From an uncultured Gemmatimonadota bacterium (GTDB lineage: Bacteria > Gemmatimonadota > Gemmatimonadetes > Gemmatimonadales > GWC2-71-9), in contig CAMPKP010000003.1 in NCBI GenBank assembly GCA_946887295.1, positions 6,392 through 70,391 of the forward strand: a stretch of DNA of 64,000 nucleotides, written 5' to 3'. Below the pieces are notes generated by a model. The model made no database searches. It worked only from the letters and a program-made list of their open reading frames with translations, and was not told the origin of the DNA. Position 1 is the first letter of the stretch, and the number at the start of each line of letters is the position of its first letter. Below are positions 1 through 7,037 of the stretch, piece after piece. A program made the translations under genes and the position numbers.

Positions 1-287
1 TCTGGTGGGGTGTGGGGCTGACATCAGGCTGACATCAGGGAGTGGACCGGGGAGCAGCCGGTGGGGGAATGGAACCGAGCAACAGACCGGGGAGCGCCGT
101 GGGACGGTGCAGCGCCGGACGGGTATCTGCCTGTGTCGATGAGCGCACCGGACGGGCTGCGCGCCTGTCTGTGCTCGGTCACTGCCCGCTCGATTCCGAT
201 CTGGAAAGCCGTGCTACGGTTAAACCGCCACCGGGCACTACTTACAACCCGCCGGTCCGGGGCGCAAGAGCAGAAACCCTTATGGCC
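1..287. other. Left-edge non-coding stretch
   Basis: I see no convincing gene here. The open frames on the + strand run into the antisense of the barrel gene at 348-911 and have no recognisable motif or ribosome binding site. Besides the short direct repeats near the left edge I see only GC-rich sequence. It could hold the 3' flank of a gene outside the window. Confidence 0.4.
17..38. repeat. 11-bp perfect tandem repeat
   Basis: The unit gctgacatcag occurs twice back to back (17-27 and 28-38). A second 11-bp direct repeat, gaccggggagc, lies at 45-55 and 85-95. No function is apparent. Confidence 0.6.
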
Positions 288-325
288 CCAAAAACAACGC
301 CGCCTCGCCCGGAGGCGAGGCGGCG
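288..325 (-). terminator. Rho-independent terminator after the barrel gene
   Basis: A perfect 12-bp stem (298-309 pairing with 314-325) closes a 4-nt loop. On the - strand it is followed by a T-rich run (ttgttttt). It lies 23 bp past the stop of the minus-strand gene ending at 348, so it reads as that gene's intrinsic terminator. Confidence 0.85.
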
Positions 326-347
326 CATGTCTCCGGTACGGTTCGGC

Positions 348-911
348 TTACCGCAGCGACCAGCGCAGACCCACGGTCAGCGGGATCATGTAGGCGGTGG
401 TCTCCTCGAGCGACTGGGAGTCGAACCCACCCTTGAAGATCGCGTGGAAGCGGCCTTCGGCGTACAGCGCGGCGGAGCCGAGCTTGAGATCGAACCCGGC
501 ACCGGCATTGGCGCCGAACTTGGTGTCCGAGCCCGACACGCCGTTGACGGTGGCCTTCATGTTGTACAGCCCGAGGCCGCCGATCAGGTACGGACGGGCC
601 ACGGCGGCGCTGGGGAACGCGAACACCGCATTGGCCGTGCTGCTCAGCATCTGGGTGTGGCCATCCACATCGGCGTCGAACCCGAGACGGCTGTAGCCGG
701 CATCGAGCTGGAAGCCGAGCGGGCTGACGGCGGGCTTCAGCCGAAGCGAGGCCTGGCCGGTCCACCCGGTGGAAAGGACGTCGGCCATGCTGCCGGACGG
801 GATCACCGCGCCGGCGCCAAGACCGAGGCTCAAGCCGGCCTGCGCCTGGGCGACCTGCGCGCCGAGCGCCAGGGCAAGGCCGATCGCGGCACCACGCATC
901 AACGTCTTCAT
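348..911 (-). CDS. Outer-membrane beta-barrel protein
   Basis: The 187-residue product has a clear signal peptide (MKTLMRGAAIGLALALGAQ, cleavage after AQAQ) followed by alternating hydrophobic and polar strands rich in Gly, Ala and Phe, and it ends in LRWSLR. This is the pattern of a small 8-stranded outer-membrane barrel of the OmpA/OMP_b-brl type. The ATG at 911 is chosen because it has an AGGGAG ribosome binding site and begins the signal peptide; an upstream start at 944 would add a non-signal leader. It is transcribed alone and ends in a strong hairpin terminator. Ligand or pore function cannot be told from the sequence. Confidence 0.8.
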   Translation of the reverse strand: MKTLMRGAAIGLALALGAQVAQAQAGLSLGLGAGAVIPSGSMADVLSTGWTGQASLRLKPAVSPLGFQLDAGYSRLGFDADVDGHTQMLSSTANAVFAFPSAAVARPYLIGGLGLYNMKATVNGVSGSDTKFGANAGAGFDLKLGSAALYAEGRFHAIFKGGFDSQSLEETTAYMIPLTVGLRWSLR

Positions 912-1105
912 CGTGTCTCCCTCATGAGGATGGCTGATGACCAAGAGATCGAAGGACGGAATACGTCCGGACCCCAGGTCCGCAAACCACCTGCCAGGGA
1001 ACGTTTCAGCGCCGCAACGCCGGGCGCCAACATGTTGTCAGTCATGGCGTTAGCAACGATGCTCGAGACCCGGTCGCCCTCCCGGAGGGCGGTCCGGCGA
1101 GCCGG

Positions 1106-2758
1106 TTGTCAGGATTTGCACTGCGGGATGCAACTGGAAGCCGGGAACCGCCATGGCTTACCTTCCTGCCCCATGGGGCGAGTGAGCGGGTTCATGCCGG
1201 CCCCGCCGGTGGATTTCCCCTGAGGCTCGCCGACCTGGCGGAGACCTCCAGTCGCGTCGCCGGAGCCAGCGGACGGCGGGACAAGGTGGCGCTGCTCGCG
1301 AGCCTCCTCTCCGTGGCGCCGCCCGAGGAGATCGAGATCGCCACAGCCTATCTCTCGGGCTCCGTCCGGCAGGAGAAGCTGGGCCTGGGCTGGGCCACGA
1401 TCCAGGCGGCACACCCCGGGAAGGCAGCCGACGCACCCTCGGTCGAGCTGCGGGAGGTGGACGCGGTGCTCGACCGTATCGCCGCCACTTCCGGCAAGGG
1501 CTCCGCGGCGGCGAGACAGCGGCTGCTGCGCGACCTCTTCTCGCGGCTCACCCCGATGGAGCAGCGCTTTCTCTCCGCCCTCATCGTGGGCGAGCTTCGG
1601 CAGGGCGCCCTCGAGGGTCTGGTCGTCGAGGCGATCGCCGCCGCGGCCGGCCGTCCTGCCGCCGAAGTGCGACGGGCGCTGATGATGGCGGGTGACCTGC
1701 CGGCCGTCGCCCGCGCGGCGCTGGTCGGGGGTGAGGCCGGGATGGCGGCCTTCGCCGTAAGGCTCTTCCAGCCGGTGCTGCCGATGCTCGCGGGCAGCGC
1801 CGAGGATGTGGCCGAGGCGATCGGCGAGCTGGGCGAGGCGGCGGTGGAGTACAAGCTCGATGGCGCCCGGGTCCAGATCCACCGGCGGGGCGACGAGGTG
1901 CGGGTCTACTCCCGCCGCCTCAACGAGGTCACCGCCGCAGTCCCCGAGCTGGTGGAGGCCGCGCTGGGCTTCCGGGCCACGGAGTTCATCGCCGAAGGCG
2001 AGGCGATCGCGCTCCGTCCCGACGGCACTCCCCTCCCCTTCCAGACTACCATGCGCCGCTTCGGCCGGCGGCTCGACGTCGACCGCATGCGCGGCGAGCT
2101 GCCGGTGACGCTCTTCCTCTTCGACCTGCTCTACCTCGAGGGCGCGCCGCTGCTCGACGAGCCGCTGCAGCGGCGCGCCGAGCTGCTGGCCGGGGCCGTG
2201 CCCGCCTCGCTGCTCGTGCCACGGATCGTGACCGCGTCGGCGGAAGAGGCGAGCGCGTTCCACCGGGCGGCCGTGGCGCGGGGCCACGAAGGGGTGATGG
2301 TGAAATCGCTCGGCGCGCCCTACGAGGCCGGCCGGCGGGGGCGGCGGTGGCTCAAGGTGAAGACGGTGCGCACCCTCGATCTCGTGATCCTGGCGGCCGA
2401 ATGGGGACACGGCCGGCGCAGCGGCTGGCTCAGCAACCTGCACCTCGGTGCTCGCGATCCCGCGGGCGGCGGCTTCGTCATGCTGGGGAAGACCTTCAAG
2501 GGTATGACCGACGAGATGCTGCGGTGGCAGACCGACCGGCTGAGCGAGCTCGAGGTGAGCCGTGACGGCCACATCGTCTACGTGCGACCAGAGCTGGTGG
2601 TGGAGGTGGCCTTCAACGACCTGCAGGCGAGCCCCCAGTATCCCGGTGGGCTGGCGCTCAGGTTCGCGCGGGTCAAAGGGTATCGGCTGGACAAGTCACC
2701 GGCCGAGGCCGATACGATCGAAACGCTCCGGGAGATCTACCGCAGGCAGAACGGCTGA
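1106..2758 (+). CDS. ATP-dependent DNA ligase (archaeal/LigB type)
   Basis: This enzyme seals nicks by way of a lysyl-AMP intermediate. The nucleotidyltransferase motifs are in order: I, EYKLDGAR (Lys about residue 250); III, AEGEAIAL and FLFDLLYLEG; IV, EGVMVKS; V, RRWLKVK. They are preceded by an all-helical DNA-binding domain and followed by an OB-fold. At about 510-550 residues it matches archaeal ligases and mycobacterial LigB rather than the NHEJ enzyme, which is separately present in this window. The 5' end is uncertain. The only standard start is TTG at 1106, but family similarity begins near LRLADLAETS, where a CTG at 1220 could be the true start. It is probably monocistronic. The role is likely accessory repair, since the main replicative ligase in bacteria is NAD-dependent. 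Confidence 0.9.
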   Translation: MSGFALRDATGSREPPWLTFLPHGASERVHAGPAGGFPLRLADLAETSSRVAGASGRRDKVALLASLLSVAPPEEIEIATAYLSGSVRQEKLGLGWATIQAAHPGKAADAPSVELREVDAVLDRIAATSGKGSAAARQRLLRDLFSRLTPMEQRFLSALIVGELRQGALEGLVVEAIAAAAGRPAAEVRRALMMAGDLPAVARAALVGGEAGMAAFAVRLFQPVLPMLAGSAEDVAEAIGELGEAAVEYKLDGARVQIHRRGDEVRVYSRRLNEVTAAVPELVEAALGFRATEFIAEGEAIALRPDGTPLPFQTTMRRFGRRLDVDRMRGELPVTLFLFDLLYLEGAPLLDEPLQRRAELLAGAVPASLLVPRIVTASAEEASAFHRAAVARGHEGVMVKSLGAPYEAGRRGRRWLKVKTVRTLDLVILAAEWGHGRRSGWLSNLHLGARDPAGGGFVMLGKTFKGMTDEMLRWQTDRLSELEVSRDGHIVYVRPELVVEVAFNDLQASPQYPGGLALRFARVKGYRLDKSPAEADTIETLREIYRRQNG

Positions 2759-2781
2759 CTGCCAGGGGACCGGCCGGCCTC

Positions 2782-5130
2782 TCACCGCCTGGGGGGCACC
2801 CCGCGCGCATCGAGGATCTGCCGGACCTTCTTTGCCACGGCTTCCGGCTCCAGCGGCTTCTGCATGAACTCCGCCCCTTCGTCCAGCAGGCCTCGGCGCA
2901 CCGCGTCGACCCCGGCGTATCCGGAGATGAAGAGCACGGGAATTCCCGGCCACCGGCTCTGCAGTGCCTGAGCCAGCGCCTTGCCACCCAGGCCGGGCAT
3001 GACCACATCTGCGATCACGAGGTCGGGCGGCGCCGGAGCGGTCTCCGCCATCTCCAGCGCCTGCCTGCCGTCGCGCGCTTCGACCACCGAGTAGCCGTAC
3101 TCCCGCAGCGACCGGGCGATGATAGCGCGGACCGAGGGCTCGTCTTCGGCAACCAGCACGGTCTCCGGTCCGCCGCTGGAGATGCCCGGAGCCGCCACCC
3201 GCTCGGAGCCGCGCTTGTCACCGGCCAGCGGTAGGTGGATCTGGAAGGAGGAGCCGTGAGCCATCTCGCTGGAGACCGTGATGAAGCCGCCGCTCTGCTT
3301 CACGATTCCGTAGACGGTCGCGAGTCCGAGACCGGTCCCCTCGCCCACGCCCTTGGTAGTGTAAAACGGCTCGAAGATGTGCGTGAGCGCCTCCCGGCTC
3401 ATGCCGGTTCCGGTGTCGGTCACGACCAGGGTGGCGTACGAGCCCGGCGCGATAGGCTCCAGATCCTTGCCGACGGCATGCTCCTCGGTCACCGTCACGC
3501 TGGAAGTCTGGATGGTGAGCGTGCCCCCGTCCGGCATCGCGTCGCGGGCATTGAGCGCGAGGTTGAGCAGGACCTGGTCGAGCTGCCCCGGGTCGGCCTT
3601 CACCGGGCCGAGATCGTCGGCCAGCCGCAGCTCGACCCGGGAAAGCTCGCCGATTGCCCTCTGGAGGATCGGCTCGATGGTTGTGACCACGGCATTGAGG
3701 TCCACCAGCTCCGGCTGGAGCACCTGGCGGCGGCTGAAGGCGAGCAGCTGCTGCGTGATCGCCGCGGTTCGGCGGGCGGCCCGGCGGATGTGCTCGAGAT
3801 CCACCTTGACCACCTCGTCCCGGATCGCGCGCGCCAGGAACTCCGCGGCGCCGAGGATCACGGTCATCTGATTGTTCGCCTCGTGGGCCACCCCGCCGGC
3901 GAGCCGTCCGACCGACTCCATCCTGTCCGCGTGGCGCAGCCGCTCTTCCGCCAGCCAGCGGTCCTCGGCGTCGGTCACCGTGCCGACCCACTCGCGTATC
4001 GCGCCGCCGGAGTCGAGCACCGGCACCGCGCGGGCTACGAAGTGGCGGTGCGCCTGATGCGACTCCGACCAGAGCCGGCCCCGAAACTCCCAGATCTCGC
4101 GCTTCGCCCGCGCCTGCCGCCATGACGTCCTGGCCTGCTCCCGGTCGTCGGCATGGATCGTGTCCATCCAGCCGGACCCCGGCGGCTGGCCCCCGGACTG
4201 ACCGGCATAGTCCTGCCCGCCGATGAACCGTCCCTCGGGATCCGCGGTCCACACCAGTGAGGTGGTGGCCTGGACCAGGGCGCGGTACCGCTCCTCGCGG
4301 CGCTCCAGCTCGTCCTGAGCCCGCTTCCGGTCACTGATGTCTCGCTTGATGGACGAGGCGCCGATCACGCTGCCCGAGGAGTCCCAGATGGGCGACACCG
4401 TCAGCGCGATGTAGATCCTCGAGCCGTCCTTCCGCACCCGGACGGTATCGGTGAAATCCACCCGCTCCCCTCGCGCGATGCTCGCGAGGAGATCGCGCTC
4501 GGCTTGGTGCAGCTCCTCGGGGACCAGCCTGAAGATGGACTGTCCGACCATCTCGCTCTCGCTGTAGCCGAAGATCCGTTCGGCGGCCGCGTTCCAGCTG
4601 GTCACGATCCCCTGGAGCGTCTTCCCGATGATGGCATCGGCGGAGGAGGCCACGATCGCCGCCAGCCGGGTGGACGCGCGCTCGGCATCCTGCCGCCGCG
4701 AGACGTCCCTCATCGCGCCGACGATGCGGACCGCCCGGCCCGTCTCGTCCCGGGCGATGAAGGCGCGCTCCAGAATGTGGGCGTAGGAATCGTCGGTGCG
4801 GCGGAACCGATACTCCTGCTCCCAGGACTCGGCGCCGCCTCCGATCGCGGCCCGGGAGGCCGCCTCGGTGGCCATCAGATCGTCCGGGTGGATCCGGTCC
4901 GCCCAGGTCCGGTATGGATCGCCATGGGCCGCGGCGATCTGCTCCGGAGGCACGCCGAAGTAGGGGCGGGTGGTCCCGGCCCAGACGATTTCGCCTCGGA
5001 GGAGGTCCCAGTCCCACAGCAGGTCCTGCGTGGCCCGGGCGGCGAGCTGGAAACGCTCCTGGGTCCGACTCATCTCCTCTCGCGACAGCGAGATAGCCGG
5101 ACGCTTTCGGATCTCGGGGGGCGTGGGCAC
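2782..5130 (-). CDS. PAS-rich soluble hybrid sensor histidine kinase
   Basis: This 782-residue protein lacks membrane segments and is likely cytoplasmic. About three PAS/PAC units occupy residues 20-400, with linkers such as RDVSRRQDAE and KRDISDRKRA. A HisKA box, GGVAHEANNQM, follows with the phospho-acceptor at about His416. The ATPase domain carries the N box LNLALNARDAM, then GTGMS and GEGTGLGLATVYG. A C-terminal receiver has Asp708 in VIADVVMPG and the end motif MQKPLEPE. The GTG at 5130 is chosen because GGAG lies 8 nt upstream. It is divergent from the MEDS-domain gene at 5329. No separate response regulator is adjacent, so it probably signals through an unlinked Hpt protein or the receiver acts internally. 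Confidence 0.93.
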   Translation of the reverse strand: MPTPPEIRKRPAISLSREEMSRTQERFQLAARATQDLLWDWDLLRGEIVWAGTTRPYFGVPPEQIAAAHGDPYRTWADRIHPDDLMATEAASRAAIGGGAESWEQEYRFRRTDDSYAHILERAFIARDETGRAVRIVGAMRDVSRRQDAERASTRLAAIVASSADAIIGKTLQGIVTSWNAAAERIFGYSESEMVGQSIFRLVPEELHQAERDLLASIARGERVDFTDTVRVRKDGSRIYIALTVSPIWDSSGSVIGASSIKRDISDRKRAQDELERREERYRALVQATTSLVWTADPEGRFIGGQDYAGQSGGQPPGSGWMDTIHADDREQARTSWRQARAKREIWEFRGRLWSESHQAHRHFVARAVPVLDSGGAIREWVGTVTDAEDRWLAEERLRHADRMESVGRLAGGVAHEANNQMTVILGAAEFLARAIRDEVVKVDLEHIRRAARRTAAITQQLLAFSRRQVLQPELVDLNAVVTTIEPILQRAIGELSRVELRLADDLGPVKADPGQLDQVLLNLALNARDAMPDGGTLTIQTSSVTVTEEHAVGKDLEPIAPGSYATLVVTDTGTGMSREALTHIFEPFYTTKGVGEGTGLGLATVYGIVKQSGGFITVSSEMAHGSSFQIHLPLAGDKRGSERVAAPGISSGGPETVLVAEDEPSVRAIIARSLREYGYSVVEARDGRQALEMAETAPAPPDLVIADVVMPGLGGKALAQALQSRWPGIPVLFISGYAGVDAVRRGLLDEGAEFMQKPLEPEAVAKKVRQILDARGVPPRR

Positions 5131-5328
5131 GACGTGGCTCCGGGTCCTCGGAAGTGGAGTCGGACTGCCGGCTCCGGTGTGGCCCGCGAAACGAGGATGG
5201 CGAAATAGATTCTCAAGGGACTACTATGGGGCAAGTTGCGGAAACGGAAAGTGATAGCGCTCACCGACCACCCCGCCCCGGGGTTGCATTAACTATCGGC
5301 AGGGAAACGCTCTCACGAAAGCTGCGCG

Positions 5329-5931
5329 ATGTCGACATGGACCGACCTCCTCACCCGCTCCGATTCAGGTGACCACATCGTCCAGCTGTACGGCGAGGAC
5401 GATCAGCTGCTGACGAGGAACGTCAGCCGTTATCTGGCTGAGGGAATGCGCCGGTCGGACGGTCTGATCGTGATCGCCACACCGGCGCACACGCAAGCTA
5501 TCGCCCGCCACCTCGCCGAGGAAGGCGCCAGCGCCACGAGGGAGGCCGAGGGGAAGGGGCGGCTCGTGTTCCTGGACGCCCGCGAGACCCTCGACCGCCT
5601 CCTCCGGGACGGACAGCCCGACGAGACGCTGTTCGAGGCTGTGATCGGCGAGCTCCTGGCAGCCGTGCGGGGGCGGTCGGGAAGCGGAAAGGTGCGCGCG
5701 TTCGGCGAGATGGTGAATCTCCTGAGTTGCGAAGGCCGTCACGCTGAGGCGGAGCGCCTGGAGGCACTTTGGAACGCGCTGCTCGCGGGGAACGCGTTCA
5801 GCCTCTACTGTGGCTACCGGCTCGACCTGTTCGGCAACGATGTGGACGAGGCGGCCCTCAACGCGATAATGCGGTCCCACAAGCATGTCCTCGCCGGGCC
5901 GAGGACCATGCTCTCGAGGGCCTGCGCCTGA
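5329..5931 (+). CDS. MEDS-domain sensory protein
   Basis: The 200-residue product begins with DHIVQLYGEDDQLLTRNVSR and continues IVIATPAHTQAIARHL. This is the pattern of the MEDS domain (methanogen/methylotroph DcmR sensory domain), a RecA-like fold often found with histidine kinases and predicted to sense small molecules. It sits between two hybrid histidine kinases, one divergent (2782-5130) and one downstream (7038-9950), so it may feed a signal to them. It is followed 27 bp later by a strong hairpin terminator and so is its own transcription unit. No output domain is present. Confidence 0.8.
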   Translation: MSTWTDLLTRSDSGDHIVQLYGEDDQLLTRNVSRYLAEGMRRSDGLIVIATPAHTQAIARHLAEEGASATREAEGKGRLVFLDARETLDRLLRDGQPDETLFEAVIGELLAAVRGRSGSGKVRAFGEMVNLLSCEGRHAEAERLEALWNALLAGNAFSLYCGYRLDLFGNDVDEAALNAIMRSHKHVLAGPRTMLSRACA

Positions 5932-5958
5932 GGCTTGAGTGGCCGACCCGCGATCCCG

Positions 5959-5995
5959 AGGCTCCCCACCGTCGCAGGTGGGGAGCCTTTCGTTT
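5959..5995 (+). terminator. Rho-independent terminator after MEDS gene
   Basis: A perfect 12-bp stem (5959-5970 with 5977-5988) with a 6-nt loop is followed by ttcgttt. It is placed just past the MEDS gene stop. Confidence 0.85.
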
Positions 5996-6079
5996 GGCGG
6001 CCCGCCACTCTTGACGTTTCGCGACCCGGTATGACATGCTTTTCTCGTACCCTACCCTTCCCCGCACAGGCAAAATGTC

Positions 6080-6958
6080 ATGAGCTCTCATCCATTGTCC
6101 CGCCTAGGTCTCCTGGCGGCCCTGGCGGTCGTGGCCTGTCGGAGCGACAAGCCGGCCGTCGAGGCCACGACGAATCCCGCGGCTCGGCCCGCCGCCGAGC
6201 GGTCCGAGGCCGCTGCCGACCCCAGCGTCCTGACCGTGACCGCCAGCGACTTCACGTTCGACGCACCGGACGAAGTCCCGGCGGGACTGACCACCATCCG
6301 GCTGGTCAACAACGGGCCATCGCACCATCACGTTCAACTGATGAAGCTGGAGGATGGGAAGCGGCTCCAGGATTTTCTCGCCGCCCTCAAGGGCGAGCAT
6401 TTTCCCACCTGGGCCAGCCCCGCGGGAGGACCGGCACCTCCGGAGGCCGGGGGCACTTCGACCGTGGTCGAGATGCTGGAGCCCGGTACCTACGCGCTCC
6501 TCTGCTTCATTCCGGCGCCCGACGGAATGCCCCACCTGATGAAGGGGATGTCGCGCGAGCTGAAGGTGGCGGGGCCGGAGCGGGCCGCCGGTCCGGAACC
6601 CGAGGCAGATCTCGTGATCAAGCTGGTGGACTACGACTTCGAGCTCTCCGGGCCGCTCACCGCGGGCAAGCACATCATCCGGGTGGAGAACTCGGGGCCG
6701 CAACCGCACGAGATCGCGATCGTCCGGCTGAACCCCGGCAGGAAGCCGGCGGATTTCACCGCGTGGGGCATGAAGCCGGTGGGCCCCGCGCCAGGCACCA
6801 TCCACGGCGGCCTGAGCGGCATCATGCCGGGAACGCACGCCTTCATCGAGGTGGATCTGCCCCCGGGCGAGTACGGCCTCCTCTGTTTCCTGCCCGACAG
6901 GAAGGACGGCAAGCCCCACTTCATGCACGGGATGCAGAAGCAGACGAACGTGACTTGA
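6080..6958 (+). CDS. Lipoprotein with two cupredoxin-like domains
   Basis: The 292-residue product has a lipoprotein signal with lipobox AVVAC (Cys20), then a Pro/Ala-rich linker, then two homologous domains (about 50-165 and 173-292). Each domain starts with a VTASDFTFDAP- or IKLVDYDFEL-like strand. Each then carries a His on the first ligand loop (SHHHVQ, QPHEIA) and a C-terminal loop with Cys, His and Met (LLCFIPAPDGMPHLMKGM; LLCFLPDRKDGKPHFMHGM). The ordered His...Cys...His...Met spacing is that of a type 1 copper site, so the protein is probably a periplasmic or outer-membrane-anchored copper or electron-transfer protein. Copper binding itself is inference. It is flanked by orphan histidine kinases, with no obvious redox partner next door. 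Confidence 0.75.
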   Translation: MSSHPLSRLGLLAALAVVACRSDKPAVEATTNPAARPAAERSEAAADPSVLTVTASDFTFDAPDEVPAGLTTIRLVNNGPSHHHVQLMKLEDGKRLQDFLAALKGEHFPTWASPAGGPAPPEAGGTSTVVEMLEPGTYALLCFIPAPDGMPHLMKGMSRELKVAGPERAAGPEPEADLVIKLVDYDFELSGPLTAGKHIIRVENSGPQPHEIAIVRLNPGRKPADFTAWGMKPVGPAPGTIHGGLSGIMPGTHAFIEVDLPPGEYGLLCFLPDRKDGKPHFMHGMQKQTNVT

Positions 6959-7037
6959 CCCCGGGCCGGCCGGGCGCCGGCGGTGACGCCCGTGTAAATT
7001 GAATTTCCCCCTGCGCCACCGAACCCGTCGACCAGGC

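Noticed and set aside
416..428. tRNA T-loop-like sequence (gggagtcgaaccc)
   Set aside because: It lies inside the barrel gene, and no acceptor, D or anticodon stems can be drawn around it.
42..1223. 393-codon open frame on the + strand at the left edge
   Set aside because: It runs antisense through the barrel gene and across its terminator, with composition typical of a shadow frame.
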